The notes: a model not told the origin generated them from the letters alone. A stretch of DNA of 64,000 nt from Doryteuthis pealeii (GCA_023376005.1 CM042160.1:88308455-88372454); one strand, 5' to 3'. Positions 10,150 through 21,579 are shown, counted from the first letter of the stretch. Program-made: numbers and translations.

Positions 10150-10880
10150 TACAGGTACCCAACGAGACAGAGATCCCGTGGCGTAGTGGCTAACGTACTG
10201 GACTGCGACATTATTATTTTTTTTTTTACGGCATAATCAACCTAGTTGGGTCATTTAATGCCGGCAAAGTTTTGAAAGATTCGTAGCGATAGTTTGGAAG
10301 ATTTTTTTTTAAAACTCAATTTTTTTTTTAAAAACAAATTTTCTATTTAACTCATAGATAGAACCCTAGCAGGTACAATCACTCCGGGTCAGAGTGGAAT
10401 TGGGAGTAATGGTGATGAAGGGGTACTCCACACTCCCCAGATCTTCAGAACTGGAACCTCACCATCAGATAGAGTTTAACGTCATTCTAAGGACATAAAA
10501 CCCTCAGCCACTGCCTTCTAGCACCCATATGATAAAAAGGGTTGGGACTTGCCATAAGGGCAATTGAGTTGGGACAATCATATAGGTGCTAGGGCTTGAC
10601 GTAACCACCCGTCTAGCATAAGTAAGGGCCAAAGTGGGGTATTGCATGTAATGGACTGCTCATCCACCAGGATTCCGTTCTTAAGCATCCACGGCCAACA
10701 GGTGGCCCCACTGGGGGGAGGGGTGTTCTTACCCCTCTGCAGAGGTGCAGTCGGTGTATTCTAAAACCCCAGCCGACAGGGTTGCGAATTCGAGCTCCAG
10801 TCGGGCTATTACATTCACTTTCGGCCTAATACCCTTGAGAAAGGCATGAATCCAATCATCCTCAGCTATGGATTAAATAG
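10150..10880 (+). mobile_element. SINE-2 split by repeat X, copy B
   Basis: The A-box-like CCCGTGGCGTAGTGGCTAAC lies at about 10175-10195, repeat X at 10226-10790, and the B-box-like GAATTCGAGCTCC with the CTAATACCCTTGAGAAAGG hallmark follows. Identical architecture to 4150-4870. Confidence 0.6.
10226..10790 (-). mobile_element. Repeat X, copy B
   Basis: Counterpart of 4208-4766, from TTTTACGGCATAATCAACC to CCCCAGCCGACAGGG. Confidence 0.65.
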
Positions 10881-11196
10881 TACCATCACTGTTCCACTAC
10901 AAGAATGGCTTTGGTTTTAAATAACCCGTGAAGGTTTATATGGCATTAAACGAAAAAAAGAAAAAAAAAAGAAAAAAGAAACCTGCTACCCAATGAGGAT
11001 CGAGCACATTTTTATTAGTAATGACGTCAGGTGTCAGCGATCTAATCTAGTCTAAACGATCTCATTTCAGCCATAAATGGTGGGGTCGTCTACTAAATAG
11101 GAATCTTCTCGCCCCCCCCCCCCACAATCACAGAAAAAAACAAACTCTATAAAAAGAGTGTAACGTTAAGATAATTTAATATAAGCATGGTTTCTA

Positions 11197-11275
11197 GGCA
11201 CCTCACGTGGTGTAATGGTTAGCAAGCTAGATTAGCAGACCATTGTTAGTGAGTTCGATTCTCACTGGGTGTCCC
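11197..11275 (+). mobile_element. SINE-1 tRNA-like head, copy B
   Basis: Single unit with the A box TGGTGTAATGGTTAGCA and a T-arm around TTCGATT. Copy A has two units at the corresponding place. Confidence 0.7.
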
Positions 11276-11698
11276 ATACTTCTGGCCTTGTGCTACATCT
11301 ACGCTCAGCTTAGTAAATAACTATAAGCATGGTTTCTATCACCTTTTGGATTCATTTCTTATTTGCCTTAACCTATGACCTAAGATATTTCTAACCCGAC
11401 CCGCTTTCTCTCCCCCCTCCCACAAAACAAAACAAAACAAAAGTTTGCCAACCTCTCGTCTACGTGACGGGCTTACTAATCATTTGCATATATATTTTTT
11501 CAAGGGGAAATTGCCGCTTTAAAATGAAATAAACCGGATAAGAAAAAAAAATTCAATGAAAAGATTTCTCTTCGGTCTCTGTACACGTATTCTACACTGA
11601 CAGCACATTGTTAATTAGCTTCTTAGAATAACAACTTTCATTTCTTAGAACCGATAGATTTATTGAATACTAGCAGAGCTACCCGGCGTTGGTTGGTT

Positions 11699-12116
11699 GG
11701 ATTTTACGGCATGTCAACCCTTGTTGGATTATTTAATGCCGAAGACGTTTTATTCATTCTTGTTGAGTATTCAAATTTTTTCAAACTCAAAATTTTTTTA
11801 ACATATTTAAAAAAAAATATTTTTGATCTATTTAACCCATAAAAAGGACCCTAACAGGTACTACCACTCCATGTCAGAGTGAACATGGGAGTAATGGCGA
11901 TGAAAGGGTACTTCACACTCCCAAGGGCTCCAGAATTGGAACTTAAACACTAGATGCACTTTAACGTTGCACTTATGAACACTAAGCCTAATCATCACAC
12001 CGTCTTCCAGCAAATTTATGATAAAAAGGGTTGTGGTTTGCCATCTTTTGTGGAGGGCGTTTGACACCTACTCGGGAGAAACAATCAGCCTATTCTAAGC
12101 CCCACCGACAAGGCGT
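11699..12116 (-). mobile_element. Repeat X, shortened copy
   Basis: It starts after GGTTGGTTGG with ATTTTACGGCATGTCAACC and carries the CCCTAACAGGTACTACCACT segment. It ends with a TTCTAAGCCCCACCGACAAG remnant of the head. Much of the middle of the element is missing. Confidence 0.6.
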
Positions 12117-12400
12117 ACTACAGTGGGTGAAAGGCTGAATGGGTAGACGTTTACTGAATTTAAGATTATTTTATGTCTTGAGGAGTTTAAGAATCGCGTT
12201 CACTGTACGTTCGTATTCATATTTTTATGTAGTTGCTTTTTTTAAGTTTTTTTTATGCACACTGGCACATTTATCCTGTAACGATTGTCTGCCCCTGTTT
12301 GGATTGATGTGGGGTCAAGAAGAGTTATCTTTCCTTGCCGCCAGTTTTTTTACCAGTAGAGGGCTAGTGTATTTAAGTAGTAGCCCGGGAAATTCTAACA
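12117..12400. other. Unclassified sequence
   Basis: No recognisable gene or repeat. A 101-codon plus-strand frame begins at 12139 but runs directly into the GAAA tract, has no family I recognise, and is probably chance. Confidence 0.4.
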
Positions 12401-12404
12401 CTCT

Positions 12405-13190
12405 TTCTCTCGAAAGAAAAAAAGAAAGAAAGAAAGAAAAATAACAAAAGAAAGAGAGAGAGAGAGATAGAAAAAAGAAGGAAGAAAAAAGATAAAGAAA
12501 AAAAGAAAGAAAAAGAACGTGAAATACAGAAAGAAAGAAAGAAAGAAAGGAAGGGAGGGAGGAGGAAGGGAGGGAGGACAATTTGTTTTGACTGAAAAGA
12601 AAGAAAAAGAAAGAAAGAAAAAAAGAAAGAAAAAAAAAATAAAAAAGAAAAGGAATAGAAAAAAAAGAAGGAAGAAAAAAAGACAAAAAGAAAAAAGAAA
12701 AAGAAAGAAACGTGAGAAATAGAGAAAGAAAAGAAAGAGAAAGAAAGAAAGAAAAAAAAAACAAAAGAAAGAGGGATAGAAATAAAAGGAAGAAAAAAGA
12801 CAAAAGAAAGAAAAAAAAAGAACGTGAAATAGAGAAAGAAAGAAAGAAAGGAAGGGAGAGAGAGGAATGAAAATTTGTTTTGACTGAAAGAAAGAAAGAA
12901 AGAAAGAAAGAAAAAAATAAACAAAAGAAAGAGGGATAGAAATAAAAGGAAGAAAAAAGACAAAAGAAGGAAAAAAGAAGGAAAAAAGAAAGAAAGAATG
13001 TGAAATACAGAAAGAAAGAAAAAGAAAAAAAGAAAGAAAAGGAGGGAGGAACATTTGTTTTGACTGAAAGAAAGAAAGAAAGAAATGAACAAAAGAAAGA
13101 GAGATAGAAAAAAAAGAAGGAAGAAAAAGATAAAAGAAAGAAAGAACGTCAAATACAGAGAAAAAGAAAGAAAGAAAGAACTTTTAAAAA
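12405..13190. repeat. GAAA-rich polypurine minisatellite
   Basis: Nearly pure purine on the plus strand. Larger units are visible because the phrase CATTTGTTTTGACTGAAAG or a close variant recurs at about 12580, 12866 and 13050. The long minus-strand Phe/Ser/Leu-rich frames are translations of the tract and not proteins. Confidence 0.95.
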
Positions 13191-13199
13191 AGTTCTAAA

Positions 13200-13540
13200 T
13201 TTAAATCTTATTTATCTTTTATAAATGTCCAAATTCCATTCCTAACTGATTTACATCTGTATGTCTATTAATTGTTCGGCCATTTTGTTTTGAAGGAAGC
13301 CATGATTCCACGCAGTTGATAAAATTCTATTCCAGTCTATGTCCTGACTTGTCGGCTGCACACAGCAGTTGAATAAATCTTCCCGCCTTATTGTGCAACC
13401 GTCAAAACTAATCAATTGTAAAACGTTGAACGTTATTTAAACAAAAAGAATTTAAAAAAAAATCAAATTTGTTGTCAAGATCTTGAAAAATAATCGGTGG
13501 GATCCAATTTTAATTGAGAATAAACTCATCAAAAGAGCGT
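13200..13540. other. AT-rich stretch, nothing recognised
   Basis: No coding signal or repeat family recognised. Confidence 0.4.
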
Positions 13541-13655
13541 AGGTATTTACCCAGCCATTTCGACACGCGTACGATCTGACACAAGGTCGCAAGAAAATGA
13601 ACTCACTATTCAGTAGTAATGGATTTGAAAGTCTAGAAATGCGAACCATTAACCA
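13540..13655 (-). mobile_element. SINE-1 fragment
   Basis: Antisense fragment with GGTATTTACCCAGCC, ACACAAGGTCGCAAG and CTATTCAGTAGTAATGG, the same order as in the 15.2-15.7 kb array. The tRNA-like head is mostly lost. Confidence 0.55.
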
Positions 13656-13809
13656 TGTTAAGTTTTTAAATGCGATCCTTGGCCAGTTGAAAAGGACTTA
13701 AAGTAAGTCCTGAATTATGGAATCCTTTGGTAAGTGTAGTGAGATAACCAATAGCGTGTTATCTCATTTACATATGTGTATTACAGCAGGAGATATGTAG
13801 AGACAGTTT

Positions 13810-13826
13810 AGAGGACATAAGGGAAC
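13810..13826 (+). repeat. Target-site duplication, left
   Basis: The 17-bp AGAGGACATAAGGGAAC is repeated exactly at 14838-14854, bracketing the LINE insertion. Confidence 0.85.
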
Positions 13827-14837
13827 TATTATTGTTATTGCTATTTGCTGATGATGCAGCAGTGGTAGCACACTCTCAGGAGCAGCTGCAAACACTCATG
13901 GATCAGTTCACCCAAGCCTGCCAGGACTTCAGCCTGACCATTAGTATAAAGAAAACTAAGACGATGGGTCAGGGAACTGGAAATCCTCCCTCCATCACCA
14001 TCAACAGCTACACCCTGGAAGCCGTAAACACCTTCACCTACCTTGGATCCACCATCACTGACAACCTGTCACTTGATGCTGAACTCAGTTGCCGGATCGA
14101 AAAAGCTGCCTCAACTTTTGGGAAGCTCACAACAAGAGTGTGGGACAACAGCAAGCTCACTATCCGCACAAAGATACAAGTGTATAGGGCATGTGTTATC
14201 AGCACCCTCATATATGGAAGTTAAACATGGACCTTATACTCCCACCAAGAGCGGCGGCTAAATACCTTCTACCTTCGCTGCTTTAGACGTGTACTGGACA
14301 TCACCTGGAGGGACAGGATCACTAACACAGCAGTCCTAGAGAGAGCTCAACTCACCAGCCTGTACTCTCTACTGAGACAACGTCGTCTCCGATGGTTGGG
14401 TCATGTACGTCGGATGGATGATGGACGAATCCCGAAAGACATCCTGTATGGAGAGCTAACATCTGGTAAAAGACAGATTGGTCGCCCCCTACTGCGATTC
14501 AAGGATGTCTGCAAAAATGATCTCAGGTGCTTTGGCATTGTCCCTTCCAACTGGGAAAATTTGGCTCAAGACCGCCCTCGGTGGCGGCAGAATCTCCATA
14601 GAGGCCTGTACACGTCAGAATTCACCCTGATACAACATCATGAAGCTAAGAGGTCCAGAAGAAAGCAACGGCAACAAAGCATCGGAACATCATCATCTAC
14701 AGGGGCAACCTACAAATGCAAAATCTGAGAATGTTTCATAGGACTTCATAGTCACAGGAGGCGCTGCAACCTTAGGGGCACAAAAAAACTTTTATCATAG
14801 TCTTTCGAGACTGAATTGGCAATGATGAATGATGATG
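13827..14837 (+). mobile_element. 5'-truncated non-LTR retrotransposon insertion
   Basis: A ~1.0 kb insertion with an exact 17-bp target-site duplication. It starts inside the reverse transcriptase domain, just before the catalytic FADD, and ends in an ATGATGAATGATGATG tail. 5' truncation plus a target-site duplication is the known outcome of target-primed reverse transcription. The trinucleotide-type tail and protein style suggest an RTE/CR1-like clade, which I cannot resolve further. Confidence 0.85.
13832..14728 (+). pseudogene. Reverse transcriptase C-terminal half, one nonsense codon
   Basis: The frame opens at the truncation point (no ATG) and reads LLLFADDAAVVAHSQEQLQ, containing the FADD metal-binding motif of the palm. 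It then passes through KKTKTMGQG, FTYLGSTIT and ALTRVWDNS-like stretches to LIYGS. A TAA at 14222-14224 stands where LINEs of this type usually have the Glu of YGSETW. Downstream the same frame stays open to 14728, with TWTLYSH, RRLRWLGHVRRMDDGRIPKD and RPRWRQNLH. With the N-terminal palm, fingers and any endonuclease absent, it cannot act. Only one disabling codon in about 300 suggests a fairly young insertion. Confidence 0.85.
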
Positions 14838-14854
14838 AGAGGACATAAGGGAAC
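14838..14854 (+). repeat. Target-site duplication, right
   Basis: Exact copy of 13810-13826, directly after the ATG-repeat tail of the LINE. Confidence 0.85.
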
Positions 14855-14858
14855 CAGC

Positions 14859-14860
<2 letters not shown>

Positions 14861-14911
<51 letters not shown>
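14861..14911. repeat. (GA)n microsatellite
   Basis: Pure GA repeat. The stretch 14912-15200 after it shows no gene. Confidence 0.95.
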
Positions 14912-14915
<4 letters not shown>

Positions 14916-15204
14916 ATAAGTTCAGAGAATTACTACTATTGCTACCACAAGGAATATGAAACAACACATCACAACAGTAAGCGAATAAGTCCTACCCTGC
15001 ATAGTGTTAAAGGTCCAGTGATTTAATCCTATGTCCGTCGTCCACGAAAGTTCAAAGTAGTTATGGCCAGTACTGTCGGTTTAAGTATTGTAACAGCAGC
15101 AGAGTACTGCCAGTGATTGGCCAAGAGTTTGATCACATGGTTCTCGGCGAGTCTATAAATAGAAGTGGACTTTTAACACACACCCTATAACAGAAAAATT
15201 TCAA

Positions 15205-15665
15205 CACCACGATGGGTTGCCTTAGTGGGAATTTACCCAACTCTTTTGCCACGGCAAGGATGTGACACAAGGTCGCAATTATGGGACAACCAACAAGAAA
15301 CAAACTCGCTATTTAGTAGTAATGGATTTGCAAGACTAGCTTTTGTCGCGGTTAGGATGTGACACAGGGTAACAAGTATGGGCATCCAGCAAGGATCGAA
15401 CTCGCTATTTAGTAATATTAAATTTGCAAGACTAGCTTGCTAACCATTACACCACGATGGAATGCCTTAATGGGCATTTACCCAACTCTTTTGCCACGGC
15501 AAGGATGTGACACAAGGTTGCTATTATGGGAAATCCAACAAGAAAAAAACTCGCTATTCAGTAGTGATGGATTTGCAAGTCTAGCCTGCTAAACATTACA
15601 CCTTTTGTCGCGGTTAGGATGTGACACAGGGTAACAAGTATGGGGCATCCCGCAAAGATCGAAAA
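15205..15665 (-). mobile_element. Tandem SINE-1 array
   Basis: Antisense units carry, on the minus strand, GGTGTAATGGTTAGCAAGC (A box), GCGAGTTCGATCCTTG (T-arm and B box) and a tail with TTGTGTCACATCCTTGCC. Three to four partial units lie head to tail with a period of roughly 125-170 bp. The anticodon arm is not tRNA-like. Confidence 0.65.
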
Positions 15666-15895
15666 GTAGTAACATAATGAGCATCAGTAAAAAAGCAAAT
15701 AATATTACTAATGTAATTTATTTTTAATACATGTAAAACTATTTTTTCGGTCAATTTTGATCGCGCATGACCATAAACGCTGTTTAAAGATGGCGTGTTT
15801 ACAAAATTCATGTAACATTTGCGATTAATGCAAGAGATAAAATTGGTGTATTCTAGACCCCATCAGTAGCAGTAAGCTAATCCTCATAATAATTT
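15666..15895. other. AT-rich stretch, nothing recognised
   Basis: No gene seen. The segment 15820-15990 is repeated at 16190-16360. Confidence 0.4.
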
Positions 15896-16400
15896 TATAC
15901 ATATTTACCCCCTACTCATGCAAGCAGAAAGTGGCACAAGGTCAATTTTTAAGCGGAGTTTAACAGGTTTGAATTTAGAGTTTTCCTTCTCCCAGACTGG
16001 TTGCCTAATCAAGGTTAATGAGCCCAGACCGTCCTGATATTTACCCATAGCTGGAGGGAGAGCAGGTAGATGCATACCTTTCCCAGAAGTATTAGCGCTA
16101 TGAGAAATGTAGACAGCCTCGTCTAGGATTTGAACACGGTTCGACGAGTCCATTTCCTACGACTGAAGCCATTACACCATGCGCCTCTACATTTGCGATT
16201 GATGCAAGAGATAAAATTGGTGTATTCTAGACCACATCAGTAGCAGTAGGCTAATCCTCATAATAATCTTATACATATTTACCACCCTACTCATGCAAGC
16301 AGAAAGTGGCACAAGTTCAATTTTTAGGCGGAGTTTAACAGGTTTGAATTTAGAGTTTTCCTTCTCCCAGACTGGTCGCCTAATCAAGGTTAATGAGTCC
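15896..16400 (-). mobile_element. SINE-2 copy with partial direct duplication
   Basis: On the minus strand from 16190: a tRNA-like CATGGTGTAATGGCTTC, a B-box-like GTGTTCAAATCC, then GCTAATACTTCTGGGAAAGG and CTCCCTCCAGCTATGGG. The 3' part (ATTTGCGATTAATGCAAGAG region through CTTCTCCCAGACTGG) recurs at 16190-16385, so a partial second copy abuts the first. Confidence 0.6.
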
Positions 16401-16735
16401 AGTAACTGACAAGTTACAGCGACAGTTCTTCCAAGCCGTAGTTTGGATCAGTGCTACTGTGCCATTTGTCCCATATCACAAAAACCATCCGTGTGAGGCG
16501 AACAAGACGTACCGGACACTCCTGGAGAAGAAAGGATGAACTCATAAGTGACGTTCTTCTATGGATGCCATCACATAGGCACGCCGGCGTAGGCCATCCA
16601 GCAAAAAATTATTGACCAGCTATGCGCGGATACTGGATGCCGCGCAGAGGATCTCACAAGAGCAATGAATAATAGGGAAGATTGTCATGGATATCTGTGC
16701 TGCTGGCGCGACATGATGATGATGATGATGATGAG
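16400..16735 (+). pseudogene. LINE 3' remnant with internal deletion
   Basis: Plus-strand translation begins KLQRQFFQAVVW, homologous to the 3.2 kb remnant, then jumps to CEANKTYRTLLEKKG. Most of the WTLTKRLE...NKSWKQHP region is missing. It ends in an ATG-repeat tail (16714-16731). Dead fragment of the same family. Confidence 0.7.
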
Positions 16736-17080
16736 ATTTGCAAGACTAGCTTGTTAACCATTACACCACAATGGTATGCCTTAGTAGGCATTTACCCAGC
16801 TCTTTTGCCACGGCAAGGATGTGACACAAGGTCACAATTATGGGGCATCCAACGAGTATGAAAACTCGCTATTCAGTAGTAATAGATTTGCAAGACTAGC
16901 TTGCTAACCATTACACCCCGATGGGATGTCATAGTAGACATTTGCCCAACCCTTTGACCACGGTTATAATGTGACACAAGGTAACAAACATGGGTCATCC
17001 TGCGAAGATTGAATTCGCTATTCAGTAGTAATGGATCTGCGAGACTAGCTTGCTAACCATCATATTCCGGCGAAATTTCC
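16736..17080 (-). mobile_element. Second tandem SINE-1 array
   Basis: Two to three antisense units, recognisable by CTAGCTTGTTAACCATTACACC, split here as CTAGCTTG and AACCATTACACC, and by ACACAAGGTCACAATTATGG. It follows the LINE tail directly. Confidence 0.6.
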
Positions 17081-17094
17081 AATATAGGTATTTA

Positions 17095-17262
17095 ACCAGG
17101 TAGATGTATTTGACCCGTTGATGGGACCCTAACAGGTACTACCACTCCAGATCAGAGTGGACCTGGATAGTAATGGCAATGAAGGAGTACTCCACACTCC
17201 CCAGAGATCTGGAACTGGAGCCTCACCATCAGATACAGTTTAGTGTCATACCCAGGACATTT
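17095..17262 (-). mobile_element. Repeat X internal fragment
   Basis: Contains GGGACCCTAACAGGTACTAC and the CTCCACACTCCCCAGAG segment of repeat X, lacking both ends. Confidence 0.6.
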
Positions 17263-17654
17263 TGAATTACTTTCTAATTGATTTGTATTGATACATTTTC
17301 TCTACTTTCTTAAAACAAGCGATGTTGATAATTGATTTAATTAGTAGTAGATATAATATTCTATACATATATAAAGGGCAGTTGGTGTGTATGTATGTCC
17401 GGAGGAAGCTACAAAAATAAATCAATTAATGACAAAATAAATATATATATACACATACCTAAAACAAACAAACAAAAAACTGAATTGAACTGAAATACCA
17501 TAAATCAATTCCAACACAACAAAACACTAATTTTTCTTAGTTTTTTTTTTTAGATAAGAAAAATAGCTCTGTATTGTATAGAAACATAATGAAATAAAAT
17601 GAAATGAAATATGTGCTTTAATATGCTTTAATGGGTGCCGTTATAGTATGTGGC
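17263..17654. other. AT-rich stretch with one dispersed-repeat unit
   Basis: 17359-17460 matches the ATAAAGGGCAGTTTGTG...ATGTCCGGAGGAA repeat of 2.8 and 8.8 kb. The remainder is AT-rich, without a gene. Confidence 0.5.
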
Positions 17655-19045
17655 CTACCTTTTGACTGTGGCCTACCTTTTGACTGTGGCCTACGAAATC
17701 TTGTCTCTCTTATAGTATGTGGCTTACCTTTTGAATGTGGCCTACGAAATCACGCCTCTCTCTTATAGTATGTGGCCTACCTTTTGAATGTGGCCTACGA
17801 AATCATATCTCTCTTATAGTATGTGGCCTACCTTTTGAATGTGGCCTACGAAATCTCTCTCTTATAGTATGTGGCCTACCTTTTGAATGTGGCCTACGAA
17901 ATCATGTATAGTATGTGGCCTACCTTTTGAATGTGGCCTACGAAATCATGTCTCTCTTATAGTATGTGGCCTACCTTTTGAATGTGGCCTACGAAATGTC
18001 TCTCTTTATAGTATGTGGCCTACTTTTGAATGTGCCTACGAAATCATGTCCTACGAAATCATGTCTCTCTTAGTGAATGTGGCCTACGAAATCATGTCTC
18101 TCTCTATAGTATGTGGCCTACCTTTGAATGTGGCCTACGAAATCATGTCTCTCTCTTATAGTATGTGGCCTACCTTTTGAATGTGGCCTACGAAATCATG
18201 TCTCTCTCTTATAGTATGTGGCCTACCTTTGAATGTGGCCTACGAAATCATGTCTCTCTTATAGTATGTGGCCTACCTTTTGAATGTGGCCTACGAAATC
18301 ATGTCTCTCTTTATAGTATGTGGCCTACCTTTTGAATGTGGCCTACGAAATCATGTCTCTCTCTTATAGTATGTGGCCTACCTTTTGAATGTGGCCTACG
18401 AAATCATGTCTCTCTTATAGTATGTGGCCTACCTTTTGAATGTGGCCTACGAAATCATGTCTCTCTCTTATAGTATGTGGCCTACCTTTTGAATGTGGCC
18501 TACGAAATCATGTCTCTCTTATAGTATGTGGCCTACCTTTGAATGTGGCCTACGAAATCATGTCTCTCTCTTATAGTATGTGGCCTACCTTTTGAATGTG
18601 GCCTACGAAATCATGTCTCTCTTATAGTATGTGGCCTACCTTTTGAATGTGGCCTACGAAATCATGTCTCTCTATAGTATGTGGCCTACCTTTTGAATGT
18701 GGCCTACGAATCATGTCTCTCTCTTATAGTATGTGGCCTACCTTTTGAATGTGGCTACGAAATCATGTCTCTCTTATAGTATGTGGCCTACCTTTTGAAT
18801 GTGGCCTACGAAATCATGTCTCTCTTATAGTATGTGGCCTACCTTTTGAATGTGGCCTACGAAATCATGTCTCTCTCTTATAGTATGTGGCCTACCTTTT
18901 GAATGTAGCCTACGAAATCATGTCTCTCTTATAGTATGTGGCCTACCTTTTAAATGTGACCTACGAAATCATTTCTCTCTCTTATAGTATGTGGCCTACC
19001 TTTTGAATGTGGGCTACGAAATCATGTCTCTCTCATAGTATGTGA
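17655..19045. repeat. ~53-bp minisatellite array
   Basis: About 26 head-to-tail copies of a unit built from TATAGTATGTGGCCTACC, TTTTGAATGTGGCCTACG, AAATCATG and a TCTCTCT run. Length variation is mostly in the TC run (51-55 bp) and single-base losses. The two GTGGCCTAC phrases inside each unit show it arose from an older half-unit. The 97-codon frame at 17887 is a by-product. Confidence 0.95.
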
Positions 19046-19059
19046 CCTACCATAAAAAA

Positions 19060-19640
19060 GCATATTATAAGGTTATAATAATAACTGCTAACCCTAACCC
19101 TATTTCAGAATTTTAGAATATTTTAGAATTAAATAGATATCTGATTCATGTAAATTATGGATAAATCCTTTTTTAATTATTCTTAATTACTATATACAGC
19201 TTATGACTGAATTGCATTTCTTGAAATTGAATATATGTGAAAAATAATTAGTTTCAATAAATTGCCTACTACTAATATCTATAAATATACTCTTACTGAG
19301 GTAGGACACATTCAAACCGGGTTGGCCACATGCTATAACGGTACCCTTTACTGTTTATCTTTTTTAAATAAATAATGATTTTCTTTGGCGAAACTTAAAT
19401 GTTTTTAGTGAACTTATTAACATAAGCATATCTGAAGCTAACTTGTACCTCAAATTTTAGCTCTCAGCACAAAGTAAAAAATCGACCGTGCGAGAAGCTC
19501 GACGTAACTCGAGAAGCTCGTAAGTTGAGGGACTCGTAATTCAAGGCAGCACTATATGTACTTCTGGTCGTGTCATAAACTAAGACTACTAAATGACTAT
19601 GACCGTATTGACCCACCTTCGTATGTAATTGTTTGTACAG
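19060..19640. other. AT-rich stretch, nothing recognised
   Basis: No gene. Two telomere-like CTAACCC repeats occur near 19088. It includes GAAGCTCGACGTAACTCGAG and related phrases at 19493-19540. Confidence 0.4.
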
Positions 19641-19654
19641 AAGTATCTTGATAA

Positions 19655-19657
19655 ACA

Positions 19658-19701
<44 letters not shown>

Positions 19702-20290
19702 TACATACATACACAAAAACAACAAAAAGACAAGCACACACACACACACACACACGCACATTCACAAAAAAAAGACAAGCAGATACGCACACTCGCGCGC
19801 ACACACACACACACACGCACGCGCATGCGCACACACACATATTAACACTTTTGTTCTTTAAACTCTTTTAAGTGTTCTTTTCACACGTGATTACACACAC
19901 ACGAATACACACACATACACACATACATACACAAAACAACAAAAAGACAAGCAGACACACACGCACACACGCACACGCATACACACATTCACAAAAAAGA
20001 CAAGCAGATACGCACACGCACACGCACACACACACACTAACACTTCTGTTTTTTTTAACTCTTTTAACTCTTCTTTTAACACGTGATTACACACACACGC
20101 ACACACGCACATACACACATACATACATACACAAACAACAACAAAAAGACAAGCAGACACACACACACACACACACGCACACGCACATTTACAAAAAAGA
20201 CACGCACGCACACACACACGCACACACACACACAATAACACTTCTGTTTTTTTAACTCTTTTAACTGTTCTTTTAACACGAAACTACATA
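19655..20290. repeat. Higher-order CA-rich minisatellite
   Basis: Three units of about 205 bp, each with CA repeats, AAAAAGACAAGCAGA, a CACACGCAC block, and AACACTTCTGTTTTTTTTAA with TTTTAACACGTGATTAC. Cys/Val-rich or His/Thr-rich frames on either strand are translations of the repeat. Confidence 0.9.
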
Positions 20291-21330
20291 CACCCATATA
20301 TTCGTTAGCAGGTGTCTGTTGTACTCAATAGCCTTTCCGGTTGACACCACTTGTTCTTGAAGTGAAAAGGCCGATTCTTATTATGTCATTGTTTTGTTTG
20401 TTACAATTATTTTCAAGAAAAGGAAAATAGAAATTGCGTGAACTCCAACAAAAACTTTCTGTTGTCTGACAATTGCTTTGCACTATTGTTCTATGAAAAT
20501 CCTTTTTTTTTAAATCGTTACTCTTTGTCTAAATTGTGTAAACGCGAATCATTGTACTAATGTTAGTTACTCAGTTATAGAAGCGAGAAAATGAAAAAAC
20601 AAAGAACAGTTTTTCGAAGCTTTGATAGTTTTTATCACAGGTGTTTCTCAGGATCAGGACCGGCGCTGCCTTTGCAGGTTTTTTTAGAATTAAAATAAAA
20701 AAGCATGCAAATCAAAACAATGTTTGTTATGATTTATAAAAATTGTTTTCAAATTTGAAATAAATAAAATTATGAACGAATTTCAGTTATTAAATTTTAA
20801 TGAAACGTAACACTTTTGTTTATTTACGGTCTTTACGAGTTTGACAACGGTATCTATTTGGAAGGCTCGAAGAAAGCCTACTTTTGTGACGTCACACCTC
20901 CAATGAACAGGCCTTCTGATGTTAGAGGGTCTTGGCTCACTACGTCCGAAGCCTCCGACTAAGGGAGACAAGTCTGCTTGGGTACCCCGGAAGTGCGTAT
21001 TTCTTATATTTTCTATGTATGCTATCCCCGCAAATTACTTTATGGTGAACTCGCAGAAGGCATCCAAAGGGCAGGAGTCCCCCCGCCCCTCAAAGCAATT
21101 CAAAGACCATATGAAGACGACTCTAAAGAAATGCGCCATTACACTTTCTATTGTCTGACAATTGTTTTACGCTCTTGTTCTATGAAAATCCTTTTTTAAT
21201 CGTTACTCTGTGTCTAAATTTTGAAAGCTCGAATTATTGCATTAATGTTGGTTATTCAGTTATAGAAGCGCGAAAATGAAAATGTAGCTAGAGAAATCAC
21301 GCACATGGCAGCTCAAAGCGAGCACGAACA
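20291..21330. other. Unclassified AT-rich stretch with partial internal repeat
   Basis: No gene recognised. The segment ATTGTTCTATGAAAATCC...AATCGTTACTC near 20475-20530 recurs near 21165-21210 together with TTATAGAAGCG, an old direct repeat. The 79- and 73-codon frames at 20919 and 20978 overlap in different frames and show no family. Confidence 0.5.
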
Positions 21331-21342
21331 TTTGGATACTTT

Positions 21343-21414
<72 letters not shown>

Positions 21415-21430
21415 AAAGTATCCAAATGAC
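21331..21430. repeat. Palindromic compound microsatellite
   Basis: CATTTGGATACTTTA, then (CA)n, (TA)n and (TG)n, then TAAAGTATCCAAATG, giving a perfect inverted repeat around the microsatellite. Copy 2 counterpart at 32925-33045. Confidence 0.9.
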
Positions 21431-21579
21431 TGGTAGTAAGGGATGATTCTATTTGGGATCTTCAAAATCTCACTGTTTAACCATCTCTTAAGGATTTTTA
21501 GAAAAAAAAAAAATTTAAAAAAAAAAAAAAAAACCTTTTGAGTTTCTGGCCGAAATAAAATTATTACGGAATGACGGTT

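Larger units (their letters stand above)
7226..11698. repeat. Locus copy B (pair A/B)
   Basis: Collinear with 600-5789. It lacks the 2172-2756 segment and one SINE-1 unit. It has about 58 extra bases near 10928-10985, an A-rich tract after GGCATTAAACG, that copy A has lost. To the right it continues into repeat X, whereas copy A stops at the gap. Confidence 0.9.

Noticed and set aside
12139..12444. 101-codon plus-strand frame as a small gene
   Set aside because: It runs into the microsatellite, has no recognisable domain and no supporting context.
12373..13152. 259-codon Phe/Leu/Ser-rich minus-strand frame
   Set aside because: Translation of the GAAA polypurine tract.
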